DNA from: an uncultured Eubacteriales bacterium
Lineage (GTDB): Bacteria > Bacillota > Clostridia > Oscillospirales > Acutalibacteraceae
Direction: 5' to 3'
Assembly (NCBI GenBank): GCA_934456435.1
Contig: CAKSHH010000003.1
Location: forward strand, 62,001 to 126,000
Length of the DNA: 64,000 nucleotides
Shown here: piece after piece, positions 48,104 through 56,321 of the stretch
Layout of the letters: each line of letters opens with the position of its first letter
How positions within the stretch are numbered: the stretch's first letter is position 1
The notes under the pieces: generated by a model
What the model was told of the DNA's origin: nothing
The model's input: the letters and a program-made list of their open reading frames with translations, nothing else
Database searches by the model: none
Position numbers and translations under genes: made by a program

Positions 48104-49219
48104 ATGGTACAATTTGAAGAATTAAGACTGCACCTGCTTGAATATGCGGATAAGCTCAAGGAGCTCGGTGAGGCTCTCGGTCTCGACAATATGAAAAAGG
48201 AAGTTGCCGAGCTTGAGGCAAAGACCGCGGAAAACGGCTTTTGGGATGACATCGGCGGCACTCAGGCGGTTTTGCAGAAAATTGCATCTCTCAAAAACAA
48301 GATTCAGAAATACGAAAGCCTCAAGTCAACATACGAAGATGATCTGACAATGATCGAGCTTTCCGACGAGGAAGAGGATCTTGATATGCTTGAGGAATGT
48401 CAGCACAGCGTTGACGCTTTCATAAAGGAGCTGGACGCTCAGACGCTCAGCACACTTCTCTCCGGCGAATATGACAGCAAGAATGCGATTCTCACTTTCC
48501 ACGCCGGCGCAGGCGGAACAGAGGCTCAGGATTGGAACCAGATGCTCGTCAGAATGTATACCCGCTGGGGTGAACAGCACGGCTTCAAGGTCAGTATGCT
48601 CGACTTCCTTGACGGAGACGAAGCGGGACTCAAGAGCGCCGTTCTCTGCATTGAGGGTGAAAACGCTTACGGCTATATGAAGAGCGAAGCAGGCGTTCAC
48701 AGACTTGTCCGTGTTTCTCCGTTCGATTCTTCGGGACGCCGTCACACGTCGTTCGCCTCCCTTGAGGTTATGCCCGAAATCGACGACACAATCGAGGTTG
48801 AAATTAACCCCGAAGATATCAGGATGGAGGTTTACAGAGCCTCCGGCGCAGGCGGACAGAAGGTCAACAAGACTTCCTCCGCGGTACGTCTTATCCACAT
48901 TCCGACCAACATCGTCGTTTCCTGCCAGGTTGAAAGAAGCCAGCATCAGAACCGCGAGGTCGCAATGAGAATGCTTAAGTCAAAGCTCCTCGAAATTAAA
49001 GAGAGAGAGCATCTTGATAAAATCGAAGACATCAAAGGCGAGCAGAAAGAAATCGGCTGGGGAAGCCAGATTCGTTCATACGTCTTTATGCCGTACACAC
49101 TCGTCAAGGATCACAGAACCGGCTATGAGGTCGGCAATATCAACGCCGTTATGGACGGCGAGCTTGACGGATTTATCAACGCCTATCTCAAGCAGGCGTC
49201 ACTCGAAAACAAGCAGTAA
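48104..49219 (+). CDS. prfB: Peptide chain release factor 2, without programmed frameshift
   Basis: RF2 releases finished peptides at UAA and UGA stop codons. The 371-residue protein is read from a single frame: the usual internal stop at about codon 26 that forces a +1 frameshift in most bacteria is not present here, so autoregulation by frameshifting is absent. Functional motifs are intact: SPF at residues 205-207 (stop-codon recognition, RF2 type) and GGQ at 250-252 (peptidyl-tRNA hydrolysis). Upstream helices (LRLHLLEYADKLKELG) fit domain I. GAGGT lies 7 bases before the ATG. The cyclase-family gene starts 11 bases after it. Confidence 0.96.
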   Translation: MVQFEELRLHLLEYADKLKELGEALGLDNMKKEVAELEAKTAENGFWDDIGGTQAVLQKIASLKNKIQKYESLKSTYEDDLTMIELSDEEEDLDMLEECQHSVDAFIKELDAQTLSTLLSGEYDSKNAILTFHAGAGGTEAQDWNQMLVRMYTRWGEQHGFKVSMLDFLDGDEAGLKSAVLCIEGENAYGYMKSEAGVHRLVRVSPFDSSGRRHTSFASLEVMPEIDDTIEVEINPEDIRMEVYRASGAGGQKVNKTSSAVRLIHIPTNIVVSCQVERSQHQNREVAMRMLKSKLLEIKEREHLDKIEDIKGEQKEIGWGSQIRSYVFMPYTLVKDHRTGYEVGNINAVMDGELDGFINAYLKQASLENKQ

Positions 49220-49230
49220 GGGATGTTGTT

Positions 49231-49833
49231 ATGAATATCATTGACATTTCCAGACCTCTCCTGACCACAATCGAATATCCGGGCGATCCCGAAACGAGAC
49301 TTGACACCGTCTGCTCAATCAAAAACGGTGACGCGTGCAACCTTTCGGCGGTTTACGCCTGTGTGCATACGGCAACTCATGCCGACGCGCCGTGTCATTT
49401 CCTTGACGGCGGAGAAACGATTGAGGACGCCGACCTCAACAAATATATAGGTCAATGCACGGTCATTGAGGTTCCGCCGGGAATCATAACCGGTGAATAT
49501 GTCAACCGATATTTTCCGAAAAGATGCTCCCGTCTGCTTATAAAGGGTGATTCACAGTCGTTCTTCATGGAGAGCGCGGCTTACGAAGCGGTTGACACAG
49601 GCATCTGCCTTATCGGCACGGACGCCGATTCAATCGGCAAATCGGATAATCAGATCAAGCCGCACAAGGCATTCCTCCAGAACGGAGTTGCAATACTTGA
49701 AAATCTCGATCTTTCAAATGTCGAACCCGGTGATTACTACCTTATCGCTCCACCTGTAAAAATGGGCGCGATTGACGGTGCTCCGGTTCGTGCGCTGCTG
49801 ATAGACGACTATATACTCTGGAACAAAATATAA
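49231..49833 (+). CDS. Cyclase-family (kynurenine formamidase-like) metal hydrolase
   Basis: A 200-residue protein of the cyclase/formamidase family (Pfam cyclase). The metal-binding motif is HTATHADAPCHF near residue 47-58 (the family's HxGTHxDxP with Ala in place of Gly), with a further His or Asp in the region IGTDADSIGKSDNQIKPHKAFL near 130. Members cleave formyl groups (kynurenine formamidase) or act in other hydrolytic cyclisation reactions, but the Gly-to-Ala change and lack of a tryptophan-degradation cluster leave the substrate open. It ends DDYILWNKI. No signal peptide. GGGATG precedes the start; it is 14 bases upstream of the GH29 gene and could be co-transcribed. Confidence 0.85.
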   Translation: MNIIDISRPLLTTIEYPGDPETRLDTVCSIKNGDACNLSAVYACVHTATHADAPCHFLDGGETIEDADLNKYIGQCTVIEVPPGIITGEYVNRYFPKRCSRLLIKGDSQSFFMESAAYEAVDTGICLIGTDADSIGKSDNQIKPHKAFLQNGVAILENLDLSNVEPGDYYLIAPPVKMGAIDGAPVRALLIDDYILWNKI

Positions 49834-49847
49834 TCGGGAGGACGGAA

Positions 49848-51191
49848 ATGACGGATTTCATAAAACAAGCGGCTCACGTTAAGCCTGACGCAAATCAGCT
49901 CAGACTTCTGACCGAGACCCCATTTTATGCTTTTATTCATTTCAGCCCCAACACATACACAGGCCTTGAATGGGGAACCGGCGAGGAGGATCCCTCGATT
50001 TTCAACCCCGTCAATCTTGACTGCGACGGCTGGTGCAAAGCCATAAAATCCGCAGGAATGAAAGGCGTTGTCATCACGGCAAAGCACCACGACGGATTTT
50101 GCCTTTGGCAGACGAAATACACCACTCACAGCATGAAAAGCAGTCCGTACAAAGACGGAAAAGGTGATATTGTAAAGGAGCTTTCCGATGCCTGCCGCCG
50201 CCACGGACTCAAATTCGGTTTTTACCTCTCCCCATGGGACAGGAACTGCCGGCTTTACGGAACGCCCGAATATAACGACTATTACAGAGGTCAGCTCACC
50301 GAGCTGCTCACAGGCTACGGCGAGATATTCCACGTTTGGTTTGACGGCGCCTGCGGAGAGGGTCCGAACGGCAAAAAACAGGTCTACGACTTTGACAGCT
50401 ATTTTGAGCTTATACATAAATATCAGCCGAACGCAACAATATTCAGCGACAGAGGACCTATACGCTGGTGCGGAAACGAAAGCGGAGACGCGCGCTATGC
50501 CGAATGGGCTGTCGTTCCGTCCGAGCTTTGCCCATACAGCAGGATTCAGACAGGAACAGGTCCGTTCAACGGCGATTTATCTTATATGTATAACACAAAC
50601 AAGGAGATCGGCTCATTAAGCAATATAATGTATTCAAAGGGTCTCGTTTTTGCACCGTCCGAGGTTGATATGTCAATTCGCCCCGGCTGGTTTTACCACG
50701 GAAACGAAGCTCCCCATTCGCTTGACCGTCTCTTTGAAACATATCTGCGTTCTGTCGGCGGCAACACAACATTCATTCTCAACATTCCGCCGAGACCCGA
50801 CGGAACATTCGATCCGCAGGACGTTGAACGCCTGCGCGAGCTCGGAGAAAAAATAGACAAAAGCTTTGCTGTCGATCTTGCAAAAGATTGCGATATCGAA
50901 ATATCACCGTTCAACGGCAGCGAAACGCAATGCATTGCCGAAATTGATTTCAAAAAAAAAGCTGAAATCAAATATCTTGATTTCAGCGAGAACATTGCCG
51001 AGGGTCAGCGCATAGAAAGCTTTATCATACAGCGCCGCGATGACAACGGCAGATGGTTTGACTGCTTTGAGGGAACAACAGTCGGAGCAAGACGCATTGT
51101 CAGCCTCGGTTCAATCACAACCGACGGGCTGAGAATCTTTGTTACCGCGTCGAGAGATACGCCCGACTTCGGCAAAATTTCAGTTTATTGA
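49848..51191 (+). CDS. Alpha-L-fucosidase, GH29
   Basis: A 447-residue GH29 enzyme without signal peptide, probably acting on imported fucosylated oligosaccharides. The TIM barrel (~20-345) shows FYAFIHFSPNTYTGLEWG near residue 26, MKGVVITAKHHDGFCLWQTKY near 70 (substrate His-His), LKFGFYLSPWDRN near 122 and the nucleophile Asp in FHVWFDGACGEGPNG near 168. A C-terminal beta-sandwich (~355-447) begins after the barrel. Short length and cytoplasmic location match the GH29 type of gut Clostridia. Its product L-fucose fits the fucU-kinase-fucI operon in this window, though the loci are 44 kb apart. GGGAGG precedes the ATG. Confidence 0.93.
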   Translation: MTDFIKQAAHVKPDANQLRLLTETPFYAFIHFSPNTYTGLEWGTGEEDPSIFNPVNLDCDGWCKAIKSAGMKGVVITAKHHDGFCLWQTKYTTHSMKSSPYKDGKGDIVKELSDACRRHGLKFGFYLSPWDRNCRLYGTPEYNDYYRGQLTELLTGYGEIFHVWFDGACGEGPNGKKQVYDFDSYFELIHKYQPNATIFSDRGPIRWCGNESGDARYAEWAVVPSELCPYSRIQTGTGPFNGDLSYMYNTNKEIGSLSNIMYSKGLVFAPSEVDMSIRPGWFYHGNEAPHSLDRLFETYLRSVGGNTTFILNIPPRPDGTFDPQDVERLRELGEKIDKSFAVDLAKDCDIEISPFNGSETQCIAEIDFKKKAEIKYLDFSENIAEGQRIESFIIQRRDDNGRWFDCFEGTTVGARRIVSLGSITTDGLRIFVTASRDTPDFGKISVY

Positions 51192-51273
51192 TTTTCGTTA
51201 TGGCAATAGCGCACAATTTGGGTGTGCGAATTGCCTATAAAAAAATGAAGTGCAAACGGAGGGATTTGATTTT

Positions 51274-51855
51274 ATGAAAAGGTTTTTTGACTTTATCATC
51301 AGCCTTTTTGCATTGATTATTCTTTCACCTTTGTTTATAATTATATCGCTGATAATCCTGTTTTCTGACGGAACTCCGATACTCTTTCGTCAGAAAAGAG
51401 TCGGCAAAGGAAACAAGCTCTTTGTGATTTACAAATTCCGCACGATGGAAAACGGAGTCGGTGATATTGCGAGCGGCGAGCTTGAAAACGCCGAAAAAAA
51501 GATTACACGATTCGGAAAAATTCTTCGTGCCACAAGCATTGACGAGCTTCCTCAGCTCTTCAACATTCTCAACGGCACAATGAGTCTCATCGGTCCGCGT
51601 CCGCTCATTCCGGCGGAAAAGGAAATCCGCGAGCTGCGAGAAAAATACAACGTATACAGCGTTCGCCCCGGCATAACCGGTTGGGCGCAGGTAAACGGAC
51701 GTGACAACATCACAGCAGAAAACAAGGCTCTGCTTGACAAGGAGTATGTCGAAAAGCAAAGCCTGATGTTTGATATTAAAATTTTCTTCCTGACGATTCT
51801 CAAGGTTCTTCGCCGAGACGACGTCAGAGAAGGCAAGGAAGAAAGCGGAAATTAA
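51274..51855 (+). CDS. Sugar-phosphate transferase, WcaJ/PssY type (undecaprenyl-phosphate)
   Basis: A 193-residue monotopic bacterial sugar transferase. A hydrophobic re-entrant segment (FFDFIISLFALIILSPLFII, residues 3-22) is followed by the conserved cytoplasmic domain: FRQKRVGKGNKLFVIYKFRTM near residue 45, LRATSIDELPQLFNILNG near 90, LIGPRPLI near 110, and VRPGITGWAQVNGRD near 135. These enzymes move a phospho-sugar to undecaprenyl phosphate, the first step in making capsule, wall polysaccharide or glycoprotein glycans. The ATG at 51274 follows GGAGGG at a long spacing of about 11 bases. It is convergent with the VanY-like gene, with only 8 bases between them. Confidence 0.9.
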   Translation: MKRFFDFIISLFALIILSPLFIIISLIILFSDGTPILFRQKRVGKGNKLFVIYKFRTMENGVGDIASGELENAEKKITRFGKILRATSIDELPQLFNILNGTMSLIGPRPLIPAEKEIRELREKYNVYSVRPGITGWAQVNGRDNITAENKALLDKEYVEKQSLMFDIKIFFLTILKVLRRDDVREGKEESGN

Positions 51856-51863
51856 CCGCCGAC

Positions 51864-52742
51864 TCAGTTCGCTTTGAGATATTCCTCAAGCGTAACGCCC
51901 TTTGCCTTGATATCCTTAGCGGTATCAACACCGACAAAGCGGTAATGCCACGGCTCATAGATAACCTTTGTGATTGATCTTGATTTTTCGTCCTTGGGAT
52001 ATCTGAGAATGAAGCCGTAATCGGCGGCATTTTCGCTCAGCCATGCAAACTCTTCGGTATCCTCGAAGCTCTCGGAAAGTGAGCAGATATCCATTGCCAA
52101 GCCGGCATTGTGTTCGCTTCCGCCAGGAATCATTATTTCCGTCGCGGCTTCAACCGTCGCTTTGGTTCTGTCGAGTCCCCTGTTATCCATTATTTCGCTG
52201 ATAAAGTTTTCAAAGTTTCTTGTTTGAAGGTCGTAAGAACGATAGCCCGACACCGGGTTCAGCGTGATACCGTCCTCAAGCGCAGCGTCATACATCGCCT
52301 GATAAAAAGGCGCAACTCGGTAATCAAGATATACTCCCGAACCCTCAACAGCCTCGGCAAGAGTCGGCTCATAGCCCTCAGGCAAGACGTTTTCACTGTT
52401 GAGAAGCACCTTGGAGAGCGGAGTGTCGGCATTTATATTGATAGTCTTCGGTGTGAATCCCGCATAAGCGTATTCATAATCCTTATTCACCTTTTGCGGT
52501 GCCGTTGTCGGTTGAGCCGCCGTTGTGTTTTGGGTCTCCGTTTTGGACATTTCTTCGGAATTGTTCGTTGTGTTCACCCCCGAAACTGTGGTAATCTCAG
52601 ACTGCGCGTTTACTGCTTTTCCGGTCTTTTTGAAGTCGTTGTGAACATTTATTGCAGCGCCGACCGTTGCAATGGCAACGATAAGAATTATCGACTGCAA
52701 CGCAATTATTCTGATTACGCGAGGCGTGATTTTTTTATTCAT
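51864..52742 (-). CDS. VanY/DacB-like D,D-carboxypeptidase, M15B
   Basis: A 292-residue exported peptidase. A single N-terminal membrane helix (~14-32) is followed by a Ser/Thr/Asn-rich linker (~42-85) and a zinc-dependent M15B domain (~120-292). The zinc ligands appear in GSEHNAGLAMDI near residue 213 (His-x6-Asp) and YEPWHYRFVG near 262 (Glu-x2-His). RVAPFYQAMYDAALEDGITLNPVSGYRS near 143 is the family's substrate region. The enzyme trims D-Ala from peptidoglycan stem peptides on the outer face of the membrane. The start may be the ATG at 52742 or a TTG two codons earlier (52748), which is better spaced from GGAA. No vancomycin-resistance genes are nearby, so a housekeeping role is likely. 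Confidence 0.9.
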   Translation of the reverse strand: MNKKITPRVIRIIALQSIILIVAIATVGAAINVHNDFKKTGKAVNAQSEITTVSGVNTTNNSEEMSKTETQNTTAAQPTTAPQKVNKDYEYAYAGFTPKTININADTPLSKVLLNSENVLPEGYEPTLAEAVEGSGVYLDYRVAPFYQAMYDAALEDGITLNPVSGYRSYDLQTRNFENFISEIMDNRGLDRTKATVEAATEIMIPGGSEHNAGLAMDICSLSESFEDTEEFAWLSENAADYGFILRYPKDEKSRSITKVIYEPWHYRFVGVDTAKDIKAKGVTLEEYLKAN

Positions 52743-52805
52743 ATTCAATCATGTTCCTTTGTTTTATTTCACAGCTTTGTCTGTTATTATTATTCTATTC
52801 GTTTA

Positions 52806-52834
52806 TTGAGTCATTGTCAACAAGGCTTTATAAA
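52806..52834 (+). promoter_or_regulatory. Promoter of the M28 peptidase gene
   Basis: TTGAGT (52806-52811), 17-base spacer, TATAAA (52829-52834), 32 bases upstream of the ATG at 52867. Confidence 0.6.
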
Positions 52835-52866
52835 ATATTTATTTAATAATGAAAGGAAAGATACCC

Positions 52867-54117
52867 ATGAAGGCATCAGAAAGCGTCGGAAAGTATGATT
52901 CCGAGGTTCGTCTTTACACGAACTATGCTATCAAAAACATCAAAAAGGTCTGCAAGGACTACGGTCCCCGCCCTGTCGGCAGCGAAGCGGAGAAGAACGC
53001 ACAGCTCCACATGAAGGCTGAGCTTGAGTCCTCCTGCGACAGCGTAACAAGAGAAGAATACAAATGCTCGGACAAAGCATTTATGGCTTGGGTTCCCCTC
53101 GGAGCCGTGCTCATTCTCTTCTCAATCGTAATGTTCACGCTCGGAATCCCCGTTGCGTCACTTGCGGCTTCACTCGTTACACTCTTCATCATTCTTGCAG
53201 AGTTCATTTTCTACAAACCCGTGCTTGACATTTTCTTCCCGAAAAAAACTTCGGGCAACGTCATCGGCGTCCGCAAGGCTTCGGGCGAAACAAAGAAGCG
53301 CATCATTATTGCAGGTCACTCCGACTCCGCTTTTGAGTGGACATACACTTACCACGGCGGTCACAACGTTGTTCTCACAATCATTCTCACAGCCGTCATT
53401 GCCATTCTCATCGGCATCGGCGGAAGCATCTACGCCCTTGTTGCCGGCGAAAACGGTCTTGTTTGGTCGGGCGACAACCTTGCAATGAAGATTATTGCCG
53501 TTGTTACTTATGTAACCGTCCCCGTTATCGTCGCGGCAATCGGTTTCACAAACTACAACCGCCCCGTCATCGGTGCAAACGACGACCTTTCCGGCTGCTT
53601 CCTTTCGGCAGCAGTAATGAAGTTCCTTGACGCTAACGACATTCGCTTTGAGAACACAGAGGTTGTTTCTGCAATGGTCGGCGGCGAAGAGGCAGGTCTT
53701 CGCGGAACAAAGGCATTTATGAAAGCCCACGCTGAGGAATACAAGAACGAAAAAGACGTTCAGACAATTTTTGTTGCATTTGACACGATCCGCGAAAGTG
53801 AGTTTATGTCTATCTACGACAAGGATATGACAGGCGTTGTCAAAAACGACGAGCGCGTTGCAAAGCTTCTCCAGACAGCGGCAAAAAATGTCGGCTATGA
53901 CGTTCCGATCAAGGCTATTGAGCTCGGCTCAACAGATGCCGCAGCCGCTTCACAGGCAGGCATCCCCGCTTCCGCATTCACCGCAATGGATCCCGCTCCG
54001 GCAAGATACTATCACACACGTCTTGACACCGAGGAAAACCTTGATCCCAAGACTCTTGAGATCGGTCTCAAGGTTGCTCTTGAAACCGTATTTACCTTTG
54101 ATGAACAAGGCATCTGA
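52867..54117 (+). CDS. M28-family metallopeptidase with membrane segments
   Basis: A 416-residue protein combining an M28 aminopeptidase fold with membrane helices. The N-terminal part has the early peptidase pattern (YAIKNIKKVCKDYGPRPVGS near residue 18). Two helices follow (~75-95 and 95-115). Peptidase motifs come next: IIIAGHSDSAFEW near 138 (first metal ligands, His-x-Asp), two further helices (~165-187, 205-228), then GANDDLSGCFLSAAVMKFLD near 240 (bridging Asp), VGGEEAGLRGTKAFM near 270 (catalytic Glu-Glu), LGSTDAAAASQAGIPASAF near 358, and YYHTRLDTEENL near 385 (final His). The interleaved membrane segments are unusual for secreted M28 enzymes. Start at ATG 52867 after AAAGGA. Substrate unknown. 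Confidence 0.85.
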   Translation: MKASESVGKYDSEVRLYTNYAIKNIKKVCKDYGPRPVGSEAEKNAQLHMKAELESSCDSVTREEYKCSDKAFMAWVPLGAVLILFSIVMFTLGIPVASLAASLVTLFIILAEFIFYKPVLDIFFPKKTSGNVIGVRKASGETKKRIIIAGHSDSAFEWTYTYHGGHNVVLTIILTAVIAILIGIGGSIYALVAGENGLVWSGDNLAMKIIAVVTYVTVPVIVAAIGFTNYNRPVIGANDDLSGCFLSAAVMKFLDANDIRFENTEVVSAMVGGEEAGLRGTKAFMKAHAEEYKNEKDVQTIFVAFDTIRESEFMSIYDKDMTGVVKNDERVAKLLQTAAKNVGYDVPIKAIELGSTDAAAASQAGIPASAFTAMDPAPARYYHTRLDTEENLDPKTLEIGLKVALETVFTFDEQGI

Positions 54118-54157
54118 ATTGTGTAATTACTTTTCCCAAATATTTTCCTTAAAACTA

Positions 54158-54186
54158 TTGGATTTTTTAAACATTTGTGATATAAT
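54158..54186 (+). promoter_or_regulatory. Promoter of the lipoprotein gene at 54228
   Basis: TTGGAT (54158-54163), 17-base spacer ending GTGA (extended -10 TGA) and TATAAT (54181-54186), 41 bases before the start. Confidence 0.75.
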
Positions 54187-54227
54187 TAAGCAATGAATTT
54201 TATTATTGCTCAAAAGGAGTTGGCATT

Positions 54228-55031
54228 GTGAAGAAAAATATTGTAAGATTTTCATCTCTCCTGATCGCAGTATTGATGATATTGTCCTTGTGTGCCTGCG
54301 GTGAAGAAGAAGAAACATACGATTACAAGTCACCCGTTCCCACCACCACAGAGGAGATTCTCAACAGATTCAATTCTGCAATGGCGGACGCAAAGAAAGG
54401 CAACCCCGGCATCAGCTACAGCATTAAGCAGAAAGCAAGCATGAACGGCGAGCAGAAGGACAAGTGTGAAAATGAGTACGTCAAGGCTGCTTTCAAGACC
54501 GTTTCAAGCGCTATAACCAAGGAGAGCTTCTCCAAGGAAACCCAGTACGGTGAAAGCACAAAGGATATCTTCCCGATTGTCGGTTCCGATGCCGTAACTT
54601 CACTCACAATGTCGGATATTCGCTCCGCATACGTCACCGAGAACAAGGATGACGGAACCGGTGCAACCTACATAATCGTCATCAAAATCTATCCCGAAAA
54701 GAACCCGAACCAAAACGACAGCATCTACGGTAAGATTTACAACATCATGGACGACAAAGAAATCCTTTCGCATTTCGACGTTGTCAACAGCGTTGTAACA
54801 GTCGATTCATACTCCACCGAATATGGAATCGGCACAATCAGAGCCGTCCTCAAGAAGGACTCCGATCAGATCACAGAGCTTCAGCTCTCCAGAAACGTTA
54901 TCGTTTCCACATCGCTCACAGGCGTCGGCACACTTTCCGATCTCGGTACTGTTCCGTTTGAGTTCACTTATGAATCAACCGAAAATTATTCGATTGACTG
55001 GTTTAATCCCGCAACAAAGGATGCAAAATAA
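54228..55031 (+). CDS. Hypothetical lipoprotein
   Basis: A 267-residue lipoprotein starting at GTG 54228 (GGAG about 9 bases upstream). A basic N-terminus and hydrophobic core end at the lipobox LCAC (Cys near residue 24). The mature protein starts with an acidic run (GEEEETYD), a Pro/Thr stretch, then alternating helices and strands, including FNSAMADAKKGNPGISYSIKQK near residue 48 and long strands around YIIVIKIYP and FDVVNSVVTVDSYS. No known domain was recognised. It would be anchored on the outer face of the membrane. It is a single-gene unit with its own terminator, convergent with the rplJL operon. Confidence 0.75.
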   Translation: MKKNIVRFSSLLIAVLMILSLCACGEEEETYDYKSPVPTTTEEILNRFNSAMADAKKGNPGISYSIKQKASMNGEQKDKCENEYVKAAFKTVSSAITKESFSKETQYGESTKDIFPIVGSDAVTSLTMSDIRSAYVTENKDDGTGATYIIVIKIYPEKNPNQNDSIYGKIYNIMDDKEILSHFDVVNSVVTVDSYSTEYGIGTIRAVLKKDSDQITELQLSRNVIVSTSLTGVGTLSDLGTVPFEFTYESTENYSIDWFNPATKDAK

Positions 55032-55043
55032 ATTATAAGCTTT

Positions 55044-55070
55044 CAGGTCTGCACAAAACGTGCAGACCTG
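55044..55070 (+). terminator. Terminator of the lipoprotein gene
   Basis: CAGGTCTGCAC pairs perfectly with GTGCAGACCTG (11 bp, 5-base loop), followed by ATTTCTTTTG. Confidence 0.88.
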
Positions 55071-55118
55071 ATTTCTTTTGCAAAATATACTTTTGAAAGT
55101 TCATTCTGTTAAACAAAA

Positions 55119-55145
55119 AAGCTCTCAGATCATCTCTGAGAGCTT
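55119..55145 (-). terminator. Terminator of rplJ-rplL
   Basis: AAGCTCTCAG/CTGAGAGCTT with a 7-base loop is followed on the minus strand by TTTTTTGTTT. It ends the ribosomal unit right after rplL, where rpoB would normally follow. Confidence 0.88.
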
Positions 55146-55162
55146 CATTTATTGAATCAAAC

Positions 55163-55534
55163 TTACTTGAGTTCGATCTCTGCGCCAACTTCTTCGAGCT
55201 TAGCCTTGATTTCCTCAGCCTCGTCCTTAGAAGCGCCTTCCTTAACAGCCTTCGGTGCACCGTCAACAAGAGCCTTTGCCTCAGCAAGTCCAAGACCTGT
55301 GATGTCCTTAACTGCCTTAACAACCTTAATCTTCTGTGCGCCTGCGCTCTTGAGGATAACGTCAAACTCTGTCTTCTCCTCAACTGCCGGGCCTGCTGCT
55401 GCCGGACCTGCTACAACTGCTGCTGCAGCCGATACGCCGAACTCATCCTCTACTGCGTGTACGAGCTCTGAAAGCTCAAGAACTGAAAGAGTCTTCAACT
55501 CTTCAACGATAGCATTAATTTTCTCTGATGCCAT
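55163..55534 (-). CDS. rplL: Ribosomal protein bL12 (L7/L12)
   Basis: A 123-residue L7/L12 stalk protein. Residues 1-35 (KINAIVEELKTLSVLELSELVHAVEDEFG) form the dimerisation domain, followed by the Ala/Gly-rich hinge (AAAAVVAGPAAAGPAVEEKT), then the C-terminal domain with FDVILKSAGAQKIKVVKAVKDITGLGLAEAKALVD, which contacts translation factors. Length and motifs are standard. GGAGG precedes the ATG. It is the last gene of a two-gene unit with rplJ. Confidence 0.97.
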   Translation of the reverse strand: MASEKINAIVEELKTLSVLELSELVHAVEDEFGVSAAAAVVAGPAAAGPAVEEKTEFDVILKSAGAQKIKVVKAVKDITGLGLAEAKALVDGAPKAVKEGASKDEAEEIKAKLEEVGAEIELK

Positions 55535-55590
55535 GGTAATTTACCTCCATAATGATTTTTGTAATTTTTTAAATTTAGTTTCGCTGACAA

Positions 55591-56109
55591 TTAAGCCTCA
55601 GCGGGAGCCTCTGCCTTATCGGCGATAGCCTGAACAGCACGAGCAAAGCCTGCGATAGGTGCGCTGAATACATTTGCAACCATAGAGAGCAATGTTTCTC
55701 TCGACGGAAGATTTGCAAGATCCTTGAGCTTCTCCATCGTCATTACCTCACCGTCGAGGTAACCTGCTTTAAGAGTAAAATTCTCGTGATCCTCAGCGTA
55801 CTTGTTGAGGATACGCGCTGCGGCTACATAGTCGTCCTTGGAAGTTGCGAGAGCTGTTGTTCCGTCAAGAACCTCGCTCATGCTTTCGAGAGACGTACCG
55901 TTGATTGCGAGCTTGAGGAGAGTATTCTTAACAACTGTGTACTCAACTCCTGCTTCACGGAGCTCCTTACGAAGAGCTGTATCATCGGCAACGGAAATTC
56001 CCTTGTAATCTACGATTACACCGGCGCATGAATTGCTGATTCTGTCTGCAACGGAAGCAACTATCTGCTTCTTCTGTTCCAATACGCTTGCACTTGGCAT
56101 TTTTTTCAC
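55591..56109 (-). CDS. rplJ: Ribosomal protein uL10
   Basis: A 172-residue L10, the base of the stalk that carries the L7/L12 dimers. It begins SASVLEQKKQIVASVADRIS and has the conserved GISVADDTALRKELREAGVEYTVVKNTL near residue 40 (rRNA binding) and LPSRETLLSMVANVFSAPIAGFARAVQAI near 132, including the helix that binds L12 dimers. GAGGTG precedes the ATG. Its 5' leader contains the L10-type autoregulatory RNA and its own promoter lies inside the end of the upstream membrane-protein gene. Confidence 0.97.
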   Translation of the reverse strand: MKKMPSASVLEQKKQIVASVADRISNSCAGVIVDYKGISVADDTALRKELREAGVEYTVVKNTLLKLAINGTSLESMSEVLDGTTALATSKDDYVAAARILNKYAEDHENFTLKAGYLDGEVMTMEKLKDLANLPSRETLLSMVANVFSAPIAGFARAVQAIADKAEAPAEA

Positions 56110-56114
56110 CTCTT

Positions 56115-56285
56115 ATGCATGAAATAAGGTGCGTTATAAACGAAAATAATCCCTGTCCACTCACCGTGAACAGGGATCTGACATACAAATATTGACCGAA
56201 AAATCGGTTATCGTATGCTCCCATTCTCGGCAGGCGGTTGTTAAACCATTACGCTAAAGCACCTGCTGTCTTTGAAAAAGAACAG
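56115..56285 (-). ncRNA. L10 ribosomal-protein leader (autoregulatory RNA)
   Basis: On the minus strand the leader reads GACAGCAGGTGC, then GTTTAACAACCGCCTGCCGAG, the sequence pair that forms the kink-turn-containing L10 binding stem of Firmicutes L10 leaders. A downstream hairpin CCCTGTTCAC/GTGGACAGGG lies about 50 bases before the rplJ ATG. L10/L12 binding represses the operon in the family; this is inferred here from the motif. Confidence 0.8.
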
Positions 56286-56292
56286 CTTAGTT

Positions 56293-56321
56293 ATATTAAC
56301 ACACTTATGCCGATATGTCAA
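56293..56321 (-). promoter_or_regulatory. Promoter of rplJ-rplL, overlapping the end of the upstream gene
   Basis: Minus-strand TTGACA (56321-56316), 17-base spacer, TAATAT (56298-56293). The -35 lies within the last codons of the membrane-protein gene (stop at 56305). Confidence 0.75.
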
